A stretch of DNA of 64,000 bases from Litorihabitans aurantiacus (GTDB lineage Bacteria; Actinomycetota; Actinomycetes; Actinomycetales; Beutenbergiaceae). This document shows positions 9,826-17,796 of the stretch, in pieces. The stretch's first letter is position 1. Each line of letters opens with the position of its first letter. The stretch lies in contig NZ_BSUM01000001.1 of the NCBI RefSeq assembly GCF_030161595.1, forward strand, positions 3,348,001-3,412,000, in the 5' to 3' direction. The notes under the pieces were generated by a model. It worked only from the letters and a program-made list of their open reading frames with translations, was not told the origin of the DNA and searched no databases. The translations under genes and the position numbers were made by a program.

Positions 9826-11683
9826 GACGGGCGGGGTCGACGGCGGGTCCGGGCCCGACGGCGCGGGCGGGGGAGGGGCCCGGCCCGAGGCGTTCCGCGT
9901 CGACCTGCGCGGCGTCGTCGACATCCTGTCCCACCACCTCTACTCCAGCCCGCGCGTCTACGTGCGCGAGCTCCTGCAGAACGCGCGCGACGCCGTCGTG
10001 GCCCGGCAGGACGTTGACGAGGCCGGCGGGTCCGGCGGGGCCGCTGCACCGCCGGACGGCATCACCGTCACGGTCGAGCGCGAGGAGGGCGCGGTGACCG
10101 TCGCCGACACGGGGATCGGCCTGACGGCGCAGGAGATGCGCGAGGTTCTGGCCACGATCGGCGCCTCCAGCAAGACCGGCGACCTGACGCAGGCCCGCCG
10201 CCGCTTCCTCGGGCAGTTCGGCATCGGCCTGCTCGCGTGCTTCCTCGTGGCCGACGAGATCGAGGTCCGCTCGCGCAGCGCGCGCACCCCGGACGCGCCG
10301 ACGCTCGTGTGGACGGGGCGGGCCGACGGCACCTTCACCGTCGCGACGGCGGCGCACCCGCTCCCCCGTTCCGGTACCCGGGTGCGGGTCCGGGCCCGCC
10401 CGGACGACCGCGAGTGGGTCGAGCCCGCGCGGGTGGAGATGCTCGTGCGCCGGTTCGCCGGGCTGCTCGACGTGCCCGTGCGGTGGCACGGGGGCCACGA
10501 CGCCGACGGCGGAGCGCTCGTCACGACGTCGGCCCCCTGGGCGGGCGACGACGCCGCAGCCGCCGCCTGGTGCGAGCGCGAGCTCGGTTTCGCGCCGCTC
10601 GCGGTGGTGCGCCTCGACGTCGCCCTCGCCGGGGTGCGGGGGCTGGCGCTCGTGGCCGACACCCCCGGCCGCGTCGGTCACCGCCGCGGGGACCGCGTGT
10701 ACTCGCGCGGCATGCTCGTGGCCGACGACAACACCCAGCTCGCCCCCGACTGGGCCTACTTCGTGCGGCTCGTCGTGGAGGCGGGGGAGCTGCCGCTCAC
10801 CGCGTCCCGCGAGTCGTTGCAGGACGGCGCGCTGCTCGGCGAGGTGCGCGAGCAGGTCGGGGCGCAGGTGCGCGCGGGCGTCGAGCGTCTCGCGACCGGC
10901 GACCCGGCGGCGTTCGCGCGCTTCCTCGAGGTGCACGCCACGGGGCTGCTGGCGATGGCCGCCGTCGACGCGGAGATGCTCGACCTCGTGGTCCGGCACG
11001 TGCCGTGGGAGACGAGCGAGGGACCCCTCACGCTGGCGCACGCGATGCGGACGCGGACCGGCGTGCGCTACGCGACGTCGCGCTCCGACTTCGCCGCGTT
11101 CGCGCCGATCCACCGGGCCGCGGGCGACCTGCTGGTCAACGGCTCCTACGTCTACGGGGCCGAGATCCTCGAGCGCGTCCGGTTCGCGTCCACCGGGTCG
11201 GGGCGCATCCGGCCCTTCGACCGGCACGCCTACCTGCGCGGCCTCGCGGTGCCCGCGACCGGGGACGCGGACGCCGCGGCCCTGACGCGCGTGGCGGCGC
11301 CCGTGCTCGCACGGTTCGACGTCGACCTCGACGTGCGCCGGTTCGAGCCCGCGTCGGTGCCGGTGCTGCTGGTGGGCGGGGCGCGCGGGGCGACCGCGGG
11401 CGACGCCGTCGGGCCCGACGCCCGCGACGACGCCGACCCGTTCGCCGACCTGCTCGACGGACCCGCCCACGCCCCGGCGCGGACCCGGCTCGTCATGAAC
11501 CTGGCCAGCCCGGCCGTCGGGGCGCTCGCGACCCTGCCGGACGCGGAGGTGCGCGCGGACGCCGTCGCCGGCCTGTACGTGACGGCCCTGCTGCTGGCGG
11601 GCGAGCGCGTCGACGAGCGGCACGGCGCGCTCCTCTCGGACGCCTGGCGGTCGGTGATCCTCGCCGCGGGCGGTTCCCTCTGA
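9800..11683 (+). CDS. Hsp90/HtpG-like GHKL ATPase
   Basis: 627-aa protein of the HSP90 family. The Bergerat ATP-binding fold is clear: ELLQNARDAV (catalytic Glu and Asn near residues 57-61), VADTGIGL near 110 and LGQFGIGLLACFLVADEIE near 140. The middle domain holds GLALVADTPG and the segment LPLTASRESLQDG, recalling the HtpG segment LPLNVSREILQ. The C-terminal third is divergent and contains an Ala/Asp-rich insert. The start is uncertain: GTG 9800 or GTG 9818, neither with a good ribosome site, as expected for coupling to the overlapping upstream gene. It is a divergent lineage rather than canonical htpG, so no symbol is given. Confidence 0.85.
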   Translation: MTPRSSVPETGGVDGGSGPDGAGGGGARPEAFRVDLRGVVDILSHHLYSSPRVYVRELLQNARDAVVARQDVDEAGGSGGAAAPPDGITVTVEREEGAVTVADTGIGLTAQEMREVLATIGASSKTGDLTQARRRFLGQFGIGLLACFLVADEIEVRSRSARTPDAPTLVWTGRADGTFTVATAAHPLPRSGTRVRVRARPDDREWVEPARVEMLVRRFAGLLDVPVRWHGGHDADGGALVTTSAPWAGDDAAAAAWCERELGFAPLAVVRLDVALAGVRGLALVADTPGRVGHRRGDRVYSRGMLVADDNTQLAPDWAYFVRLVVEAGELPLTASRESLQDGALLGEVREQVGAQVRAGVERLATGDPAAFARFLEVHATGLLAMAAVDAEMLDLVVRHVPWETSEGPLTLAHAMRTRTGVRYATSRSDFAAFAPIHRAAGDLLVNGSYVYGAEILERVRFASTGSGRIRPFDRHAYLRGLAVPATGDADAAALTRVAAPVLARFDVDLDVRRFEPASVPVLLVGGARGATAGDAVGPDARDDADPFADLLDGPAHAPARTRLVMNLASPAVGALATLPDAEVRADAVAGLYVTALLLAGERVDERHGALLSDAWRSVILAAGGSL

Positions 11684-11792
11684 GCGGTACGGGCCGGGCG
11701 GGACGGGTTCCCGGTTGCGCGTCCAGCGAAACGGTTCGCCCCGGACGCCCGGGTCGCAGGTGACTCGCAGGTCGAGCACGTACGGTCGAGGC

Positions 11793-12548
11793 ATGCTCAC
11801 CCCGCTGCCCGAGGTCCCGCCGACGCCGGGGTCGGACGCGTCGTCGTCGCTCCTGCCGCTCCTCCCGCTCGCGCCGGTCGCGCCCGCGGTTCCGGACGGC
11901 GCCGTGGCAGCGCCGAGGCCCGTGACGCCGGGCATCACGGTGCGCCGCGGCGGCCTCGTGGACGTCAACGCGGTGGTCCGGATGCTCACCGCCGGCAACC
12001 GCCACATCGACATCGACGGCGACGGCGAGCCCGACGGTCCGCTCGACCCCGAGGCCGCGGGGTCGGCCGCGCGGATGGCGCTCTCGCACGTCGTGCTCGA
12101 CCGCGGCGACCTGTGGGTGGCGCACGACGTCGCCGGCGACCTCCAGGCGATCTCGGTCTGGATGCCGGGCGACGTCGAGGGTGTCGCGGCCGAGCTGCGG
12201 CAGGTCCTCGAGCGCGAGCTGGGCACGACCGACCCCGGCGAGGCCATCGGCCCGTCACCGCACGTCCGCCCCCAGCTGATGGGTGCCATGCAGGCGGTGC
12301 TCGAGCAGGCGCTCGTGCTGCAGCCGCGGCTGGTGCTCTTCGCCGTCACGGTGGCGCCCCAGGTCGATCCCGCCGCGGTCGTGGAGCTGGCGCGCGCCGT
12401 CGTCGCCCCGGTGGTCTCGGGTGACGGCGACGTGCTCGCCGTCGCGCTCGACGGCGACCGCGCCCGCCTCCTCGAGGCGGTCGGTTTCGCGGAGGTCGCG
12501 CAGGTGCCGCTGGGCGCGGACCACGCGCTCTGGCTCGGCCGCGCCTGA
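11793..12548 (+). CDS. GNAT-fold acetyltransferase-like protein, probably degenerate
   Basis: 251-aa protein with a 45-residue Pro/Ala/Leu-rich N-terminal extension, then ITVRRGGLVDVNAVVRML and HVVLDRGDLWVAHDV, which match the opening strands of GNAT acetyltransferases. The family's acetyl-CoA pyrophosphate loop (Q/R-x-x-G-x-G/A) is not seen where expected: the region reads VAPQVDPAAVVELARAVV. The closing strand LLEAVGFAEVAQVPL is normal. It may therefore be inactive or use another cofactor. ATG 11793 follows a weak GTCGAGG. It converges on a luciferase-like gene across two long hairpins. Confidence 0.6.
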   Translation: MLTPLPEVPPTPGSDASSSLLPLLPLAPVAPAVPDGAVAAPRPVTPGITVRRGGLVDVNAVVRMLTAGNRHIDIDGDGEPDGPLDPEAAGSAARMALSHVVLDRGDLWVAHDVAGDLQAISVWMPGDVEGVAAELRQVLERELGTTDPGEAIGPSPHVRPQLMGAMQAVLEQALVLQPRLVLFAVTVAPQVDPAAVVELARAVVAPVVSGDGDVLAVALDGDRARLLEAVGFAEVAQVPLGADHALWLGRA

Positions 12549-12586
12549 GCGGAGCGGCCGCCCCGCGGGCGCTGCGCCTGCCCCTG

Positions 12587-12675
12587 CCCACTGCCGCTGA
12601 GTTCGGGGTTCGGCGTCGAGGTCGTGCCCGCCGGCCTCGAACTCGCGGCGAAAGCCCGAACTCGGCGGCAGTGGG
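12587..12675. repeat. Long hairpin repeat 1 between convergent genes
   Basis: Arms 12587-12607 and 12655-12675 form a 21-bp stem with a single G-U-type mismatch around a 47-nt loop. Loop-proximal sequence is TTCGGG...CCCGAA, as in the neighbouring hairpin at 12720-12780, although the outer stems differ. It could serve as a bidirectional terminator. Confidence 0.75.
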
Positions 12676-12719
12676 CTGGGCGGCCCGCGCTGGCCGCCGC
12701 GCCCTGCCGCCCGCCAGGC

Positions 12720-12780
12720 GTTCGGTGCGCACGATTCGGGTCTTCGGCGCCGGGGAAGGCCCGAATCGTGCGCACTGAAC
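12720..12780. repeat. Long hairpin repeat 2 between convergent genes
   Basis: Arms 12720-12740 and 12760-12780 form a 21-bp stem with one G-U-type mismatch and a 19-nt loop that can itself pair (CTTC with GAAG). The inner ends, TTCGGG and CCCGAA, and the loop start TTCGGCG match the first hairpin, while the distal stem sequence is unrelated. Confidence 0.75.
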
Positions 12781-12802
12781 GAGCCGCGGCTGATCTCGGC
12801 GC

Positions 12803-13861
12803 TCAGCCGGCCGCGAGCAGCGGCTCCAGCGCCGGCAGCGCGCGCGGGTCCGTCTGCAGGACCAGGGTGGTGACGCACGTGGTCTCCCAGCGCGCCACCT
12901 GCGCCGCGACGTCCGACGGCGTGCCCACCAGGCACACCTCGCGCACCAGCTCCTCGGGCACCGCGGCGGCCGCCCGCCCGCGATCGCCGGCGGCGTAGTG
13001 CGCCGCGACCTCGGTCAGTGCCTCGCCGTACCCGAGCCGCGCCATCGCCTCGCGGTGGAAGTTGGTCTGCTGCGACCCCATCCCGCCCGCGTACAGGGCG
13101 AGGTGCGGACGCAGGAGGTCGACGGCGTCGGCCACGCTGTCCGCGACGGCGACCGGCACGGTCGCGCACACCTCGAACGCGGGGTCGTGCTCGCCGTCGG
13201 GACGGCGGTCCTCGCCGCGGGCCGCGAAGCCCTCGGCGAGGAGGGCGCGCGCCTCGCCGTCGAGCGCGGGGGAGAGGAACGCGGGCAGCCAGCCGTCGGC
13301 GATCTCGGCCGCGAGCGCGGTGTTGCGCGGCCCCTGGGCCGCGAGGTGGAGGGGGAGGTCGGCGCGCCGGGGGTGGACCGTGGCGCGCAGGGGCTTGCCC
13401 TGACCGGTGCCGCCGGGCACGCCGTCGGGCAGCGGGAGCGGGTAGGCGGGGCCGGGTGCGGTGACCGGGGCCTCGCGGCGCAGCACGTCGCGGACGATGG
13501 CGACGTACTCGCGGGTGCGGGCGAGCGGCCGCGCGTACGGCTGGCCGTACCAGCCCTCGACGACCTGCGGCCCGGACGCTCCGAGCCCGAGCACGAACCG
13601 CCCCTCGCTGAGGTGGTCGAGCGTGAGCGCCGCCATCGCGGTGGCGGTCGGGGTGCGGGCGGACATCTGGGCGATGCCGGTCGCGAGGCGCACGCGGGAG
13701 GTGGTCGCGCCCCACCAGGCGAGCGGCGTCAGCGCGTCGGAGCCGTACGCCTCGGCGGTCCAGATCGAGTCGATCCCGTGGGTGTCGGCCCACGCGACGG
13801 CGTCGGCCATCCCGGGCGGGGGACCGGCGGACCAGTAGCCGGTGTGCAGTCCGAACCTCAT
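12803..13861 (-). CDS. LLM-class (luciferase-like) oxidoreductase, F420-dependent type
   Basis: 352-aa luciferase-like TIM-barrel oxidoreductase of the F420-dependent class common in actinobacteria. It opens MRFGLHTGYWSAGPPPG and shows WADTHGIDSIWTAEAYGSDA, LDHLSEGRFVLGLGASGPQV (the usual DxLSxGRxxLGxG motif) and LHLAAQGPRNTALAAEIADGW. ATG 13861 follows GGAGCGCC. Substrate unknown. Another LLM gene lies just upstream on the same strand, separated by a 39-bp stem hairpin, so they are probably independent transcripts. Confidence 0.88.
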   Translation of the reverse strand: MRFGLHTGYWSAGPPPGMADAVAWADTHGIDSIWTAEAYGSDALTPLAWWGATTSRVRLATGIAQMSARTPTATAMAALTLDHLSEGRFVLGLGASGPQVVEGWYGQPYARPLARTREYVAIVRDVLRREAPVTAPGPAYPLPLPDGVPGGTGQGKPLRATVHPRRADLPLHLAAQGPRNTALAAEIADGWLPAFLSPALDGEARALLAEGFAARGEDRRPDGEHDPAFEVCATVPVAVADSVADAVDLLRPHLALYAGGMGSQQTNFHREAMARLGYGEALTEVAAHYAAGDRGRAAAAVPEELVREVCLVGTPSDVAAQVARWETTCVTTLVLQTDPRALPALEPLLAAG

Positions 13862-13906
13862 GGCGCTCCTTCGCGTCGACGTCGTCCCACCGTAGCGACG
13901 GCGGTC

Positions 13907-13990
13907 GGCAATCCTCTCGGGGAGGGTCCGCAATGCTCTCGCGAAGAAGAGTTCGCGAGAGGATTGCGGACCCTCCCCGAGAGGATTGCC
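13907..13990. repeat. 39-bp-stem hairpin repeat between two LLM genes
   Basis: Arms 13907-13945 and 13952-13990 match at 38 of 39 positions around the loop GAAGAG. Each arm contains two copies of a GAGAGGATTGC-like unit about 22 bp apart. It sits right after the stop of the upstream LLM gene and 46 bp before the start of the downstream one. A closely related sequence lies inside hrpA at 49072-49111. Confidence 0.9.
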
Positions 13991-13992
13991 GG

Positions 13993-14913
13993 TCAGCGCA
14001 GGTGCGGCGCGATCTCCGCGGCGACCAGCTCGAGGTGGTCCAGGTCGCTCAAGTCGAGCACCTGCAGGTAGACGCGGTCGGCGCCCCACCCACGGATCTG
14101 CGCCAGGCGGTCCAGCGCCTCGGGCACCGTCCCAGCGATGCCGTGCTCGCGCAGCTCGGCCGGCTCGCGCCCGATCGCCGCGGCCCGGCGCGTGAACTCG
14201 GCCTCGTCGCGCCCGACAGCGAGCACCAGCGCCGCGGACAGCTTCAGCGTCCCGGGGTCGCGTCCCGCCTCCTCACACGCGCCGCGGACCGCGTCGAACC
14301 GCGTCGGGATGTCGGCGATCTCCGGGAAGCTGGTGTTGTACTCGGCGGCGAACCGGGCCGCGAGAGCGGGCGTGCGGCGGGGACCGTTGCCCCCGACGAT
14401 CACCGGCAGCGGCGACTGCACCGGCTTGGGCAGCGCGGGGGAGTCGACCAGGGTGTAGTGCTCGCCGTCGTGCGAGAAGGTCTCGCCCACCGGGGTGGAC
14501 CACAGGCCGGTGACGATCTCGAGCTGCTCGGTCAGCAGCCCGAACCGGCGCTGCGGGAACGGGAAGCCGTAGGCGGCGTGCTCGCGCTCGAACCAGCCGG
14601 CCCCGAGGCCGAGCTCGACGCGGCCGCCCGACATCGCGTCGACCTGCGCGACCTGGATCGCGAGCAGTCCGGGCTGGCGGAATGTCGCCGACGTGACGAG
14701 CGTGCCGAGCCGGATCGTGGAGGTCTCGCGGGCCAGGCCGCCGAGGGTGAGCCACGCGTCGGTGGGGCCCGGGAGCCCGTCGCCGCCCATCGCGAGGAAG
14801 TGGTCGGAGCGGAAGAACGCGTCGTAGCCGAGGCGTTCGGCCGCCTGCGCCACGCGGAGCTGGTCGTCGTAGGAGGCGCCCTGCTGGGGCTCGATGAAGA
14901 TGCGCAGATCCAT
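13993..14913 (-). CDS. LLM-class F420-dependent oxidoreductase
   Basis: 306-aa luciferase-like oxidoreductase, second of two such genes. It has MDLRIFIEPQQGASYDDQ, AERLGYDAFFRSDHF, VDAMSGGRVELGLGAGWFE (diagnostic motif) and PLPVIVGGNGPRRTPALAARF (cofactor phosphate-binding region). ATG 14913 is chosen because MDLRIF is the normal opening; the upstream in-frame extension runs through a hairpin and is not conserved-looking. Substrate unknown; F420 use is inferred from the subfamily. A 12-codon open frame with a very strong ribosome site lies 160 bp upstream and may be its leader. Confidence 0.9.
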   Translation of the reverse strand: MDLRIFIEPQQGASYDDQLRVAQAAERLGYDAFFRSDHFLAMGGDGLPGPTDAWLTLGGLARETSTIRLGTLVTSATFRQPGLLAIQVAQVDAMSGGRVELGLGAGWFEREHAAYGFPFPQRRFGLLTEQLEIVTGLWSTPVGETFSHDGEHYTLVDSPALPKPVQSPLPVIVGGNGPRRTPALAARFAAEYNTSFPEIADIPTRFDAVRGACEEAGRDPGTLKLSAALVLAVGRDEAEFTRRAAAIGREPAELREHGIAGTVPEALDRLAQIRGWGADRVYLQVLDLSDLDHLELVAAEIAPHLR

Positions 14914-14969
14914 GACCCCAGTCTGCCGCGTCCCTGCGGGGGCACCGGGGACGTACCCGGGCACGGAAG

Positions 14970-15030
14970 AACCCGCGGGCTGTCGAATCGTCGACCGCCG
15001 CACTGGACGAGGGTGCGGCTCCCGCGGGTT
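14970..15030. terminator. Hairpin between a micro-ORF and the LLM gene
   Basis: AACCCGCGGG (14970-14979) pairs with CCCGCGGGTT (15021-15030) over a 41-nt loop. On the minus strand it lies between the 12-codon frame at 15075-15113 and the LLM start at 14913 and is followed by TTCTTCC. It could be an attenuator or the micro-ORF's terminator. Confidence 0.45.
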
Positions 15031-15074
15031 CCGGTGATCGCCGTGGATTCGCGGCGAGCCGTCCGTGGGCCCGA

Positions 15075-15113
15075 CTAGCGGGCGACCACCTCACAAGTCC
15101 CAGAGTGAATCAT
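15075..15113 (-). CDS. 12-codon micro-ORF with near-ideal Shine-Dalgarno site (possible leader peptide)
   Basis: On the minus strand GGAAGGAGGTGGT (15133-15121) is almost fully complementary to the 16S rRNA tail and lies 7 nt before an ATG encoding MIHSGTCEVVAR, then TAG. A TAGCCT-like -10 lies about 20 nt further upstream. A GC-rich hairpin follows, then the LLM gene. Such an arrangement suggests a leader peptide or small protein. The product is not recognised. The rest of the 306-bp gap 14914-15219 holds a TTTTTT run at 15180 and nothing else I can name. Confidence 0.4.
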   Translation of the reverse strand: MIHSGTCEVVAR

Positions 15114-15219
15114 TTCTCGGACCACCTCCTTCCCGTGTGCTGCGAGGCTACGCCCGGCCCCCGACATCCGCCACGGCTTTTTTCGCGGACCTCGGCACGG
15201 CCCGTGACAGGGTGGACGG

Positions 15220-16509
15220 ATGAGCTCCTCCACCACGTCCACCACCGCCTCGAGCACCGTCGCGTTCGTCGGCGGCCACGTCGTCCCCGTCGCCGCCGAG
15301 GCGATCCCGGGCGGCACCGTCGTCGTGACCGACGGCGTCATCACCGCGGTCGGCGACTCGGGCACCCCCGTGCCCGACGGCGCGCGCGTCGTCGACGCGA
15401 GCGGCTCCTGGGTCCTGCCCGGGTTCGTCGAGTCGCATGGCCACCTCGGCGTCCACGAGGACGGCGAGGGCTGGTCCGGCAACGACACCAACGAGATGAC
15501 CGACCCGAACGGCGCCCGGTTCCGCGCCCTGGACGGCATCGACATCGAGGAGCTCGGGTTCCGCGACGCGCTGCGCGGCGGGGTCACGACGATCGTGGTC
15601 AAGCCCGGGTCGGGCAACCCGATCGGCGGGCGCACGGTCGCGCTCAAGGCGTGGGGCGGGCGCACGGTCGACGAGCAGGTCCTGTCCGCCGACGTGTCGG
15701 TGAAGTCCGCGCTCGGCGAGAACCCCAAGCGCGTCTACGGCGACCGCAAGCAGACGCCGGCCACGCGGCTCGGCGTCGCCGCGGTCCTGCGCGAGGCCTT
15801 CGTCGCGGCGCAGAACTACGTCGCCCGGCGCGACGCCGCGCTCGCCGACGGCAAGCCGTTCGACCGCAACCTCACGCACGAGACGCTCGCCGCGGTGCTC
15901 GCGGGCGAGCTGGCGTGGGACCAGCACGCGCATCGCCACGACGACATCACGACGGCGATCCGGCTCGCCGAGGAGTTCGGCTACCGCCTCGTGGTCAACC
16001 ACGGCACCGAGGCTCACAAGATCGCGGACGTGCTCGCCGAGAAGGGCATCCCGGTCATCTTCGGCCCGATGCTGACCTCGCGCTCCAAGGTCGAGCTGCG
16101 CGACCGCGCCATCCGCAACCTCGCGCTGGTGGCGGCGGCCGGCGTCCAGGTCGCGATCACCACCGACCACCCCGTGGTGCCGATCGAGCAGCTCGTGCTG
16201 CAGGCGCAGCTCGCGGTGCGCGAGGGCCTGCCTTCGCAGGTCGCGCTCGAGGCGCTCACGACCAACCCGGCCGCGATCCTCGGTCTGGACGCGCACGTCG
16301 GCGCGCTGGCGGAGGGTCGCGACGGCGACGTCGTGCTCTGGTCGGGCGACCCGCTCGCGCTGGACTCGCGCGTGCGCCAGGTGTTCATCGGCGGCCGCGA
16401 GGTGCTGCGGCCCGGGGCCGCCGGGCGGGCGCCCGAGGTCGTCGAGCGCTGGGAGCGGTTCGGCCGCACGGCCTGGTCGCCCCTGACGGGTGAGGAGGCC
16501 GGCCGATGA
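15220..16509 (+). CDS. Amidohydrolase family protein
   Basis: 429-aa metal-dependent hydrolase of the amidohydrolase superfamily, imidazolonepropionase-like by sequence flavour. Metal-site features: GFVESHGHLG (HxH) near residue 75, WDQHAHRHDD near 235, VVNHGTEAHK near 262, and AITTDHPVVP carrying the late Asp near 315. The metal-bridging Lys may be in the Lys-containing TTIVVKPGSGNPIGG. The N- and C-terminal flanks form the usual composite beta domain (AFVGGHVVPV, GDVVLWSGDPL). Its stop overlaps the next gene by 4 bp (ATGA), so it is cotranscribed with a tyrosine phosphatase. Substrate unknown. Confidence 0.85.
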   Translation: MSSSTTSTTASSTVAFVGGHVVPVAAEAIPGGTVVVTDGVITAVGDSGTPVPDGARVVDASGSWVLPGFVESHGHLGVHEDGEGWSGNDTNEMTDPNGARFRALDGIDIEELGFRDALRGGVTTIVVKPGSGNPIGGRTVALKAWGGRTVDEQVLSADVSVKSALGENPKRVYGDRKQTPATRLGVAAVLREAFVAAQNYVARRDAALADGKPFDRNLTHETLAAVLAGELAWDQHAHRHDDITTAIRLAEEFGYRLVVNHGTEAHKIADVLAEKGIPVIFGPMLTSRSKVELRDRAIRNLALVAAAGVQVAITTDHPVVPIEQLVLQAQLAVREGLPSQVALEALTTNPAAILGLDAHVGALAEGRDGDVVLWSGDPLALDSRVRQVFIGGREVLRPGAAGRAPEVVERWERFGRTAWSPLTGEEAGR

Positions 16510-17018
16510 CCTACACGGTGATGACCGTCTGCACCGGCAACATCTGCCGCTCGCCGATGGCCGAGGTGGTGCTGAGGAAGGCGTTCGCGGATGCCGGGCT
16601 CGACGTCGAGGTCCGCTCGACGGCGGTGACCGCCTACGAGATCGGCAACCCGATCGACTCCCGCGCCCGCGACGTCCTGGTCGAGGCCGGCTTCGACGTG
16701 CCCGCCCGCGGCGCCGTGCAGGTGACGCGCGAGGACGTCGCCACCACCGACCTCGCGCTCGCGATGACGGGTGAGCACGCGGGCGGGCTCCGCCGCGTCG
16801 GCTTCCCGCCCGAGAAGGTGGTGCTGTTCCGGGCCTTCGAGGACCCGGAGCTCGCGCGCGAGCGCGCGGCGCAGCTGCACGAGGAGCTGGCGGAGGACAC
16901 GCCCGACCCCTGGTTCGGCGACCGCGACGACTTCGTCCAGACCCTCGCGACGATCGAGGCGTGCGCCCCGGCGATCGTGGACTACGTACGCGCCCGCATC
17001 GGCGAGTCAGCGGGCTGA
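16506..17018 (+). CDS. Low molecular weight protein-tyrosine phosphatase
   Basis: 170-aa LMW-PTP. The catalytic P-loop CTGNICRS (C-x5-R-S) is at residues 9-16 and the general-acid loop DTPDPWFGDRDDF near residue 137, both intact. It would dephosphorylate phosphotyrosine on proteins in the cytosol; targets are unknown. Translation is coupled to the amidohydrolase by a 4-bp ATGA overlap. Length and both motifs are canonical. Confidence 0.93.
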   Translation: MTYTVMTVCTGNICRSPMAEVVLRKAFADAGLDVEVRSTAVTAYEIGNPIDSRARDVLVEAGFDVPARGAVQVTREDVATTDLALAMTGEHAGGLRRVGFPPEKVVLFRAFEDPELARERAAQLHEELAEDTPDPWFGDRDDFVQTLATIEACAPAIVDYVRARIGESAG

Positions 17019-17067
17019 GCCGCTCGGACCGCGTGAGCTGACCGGGAGCCTGAGCCGACTCGGGCGC

Positions 17068-17796
17068 TCAGGGAGACGCGACCAGCACGTCCTCCTCGAC
17101 CGGTGCGGCGTCGTCGCCCGAGTCCCCGGCGTCGGCCGATCCGCCGACGCCGGGCCGCGTGCCCGCCACCACGAGGTCGGCACGCTCCCACGGCCGGTCC
17201 TCGTCGAAGAAGGCGTCCTCGTGCGTCATCCACTCGTCCCAGAACGCGCGGCTCGCCGCCTCGTCCCCGTTGACGCCCGAGGCGATGTCGCGCGCGAGGC
17301 CGAGCTGGGTCGCGCGCTCGCGGTCCGAGGCGACCCACACGACGGCGTCGAGGTGGGCGTCCAGCGCGCGCTGCGCCGCGCCGGTGCCCTCGAGGATCAG
17401 CAGCGGGCTCGTGCGGGAGACCTCGATGACGCCGTCGCGTCCCTGCCGCTCCCACGCGGGCGGCCGCAGCCGGACGTCCTCGCCGGCGCGGTAGGGCGCG
17501 AGCACCTCGAGCGCGAGCGGCGCCCAGCCGAACATCGGCTCGTGCCACGCGAGGTCGTCGGTGCTGACAAGCGTGGCCGCGGGGACGGCGGCGAGCAGCC
17601 GCGCCGCGAGCGTCGACTTCCCGGCGCCGCCGCGCCCGTCGATCGCGAGCACGCACCGGCTCGCCTGAGCCTCGAGCGCGGGCGCGAGCAGCTCCTGGGC
17701 GAGGTCGGCGACGGCGGTGCGTCGCCACGGCCCGTGGCCCGGCTCACCCGGCGGCGTCCCCAGCGCGAGCTCGACGAGCCCGTCGCCCTCAGGCAT
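17068..17796 (-). CDS. P-loop kinase, uridine kinase-like
   Basis: 242-aa P-loop NTPase resembling uridine kinase/phosphoribulokinase-type proteins. Walker A is GRGGAGKST near residue 54, followed by the substrate-side Asp pair VSTDDLAW and a later PLLILEGTGAAQRAL. Family members phosphorylate nucleosides or related small molecules; the actual substrate is unknown. ATG 17796 overlaps the end of the upstream phosphoribosyltransferase by 8 bp, so the two are coexpressed and may serve nucleotide salvage. The C-terminal 40 residues are acidic and low complexity. Confidence 0.75.
   Translation of the reverse strand: MPEGDGLVELALGTPPGEPGHGPWRRTAVADLAQELLAPALEAQASRCVLAIDGRGGAGKSTLAARLLAAVPAATLVSTDDLAWHEPMFGWAPLALEVLAPYRAGEDVRLRPPAWERQGRDGVIEVSRTSPLLILEGTGAAQRALDAHLDAVVWVASDRERATQLGLARDIASGVNGDEAASRAFWDEWMTHEDAFFDEDRPWERADLVVAGTRPGVGGSADAGDSGDDAAPVEEDVLVASP

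Noticed and set aside
9515-12775. A 1,086-aa antisense open frame over the Hsp90-like gene
   Set aside because: Composition is Arg/Pro/Gly-rich shadow sequence; the plus-strand gene has clear GHKL motifs.
13933-15078. A 381-aa plus-strand open frame opposite the second luciferase-like gene
   Set aside because: The minus strand has the diagnostic LLM motifs; the plus frame is Arg/Gly-rich and starts inside a hairpin.
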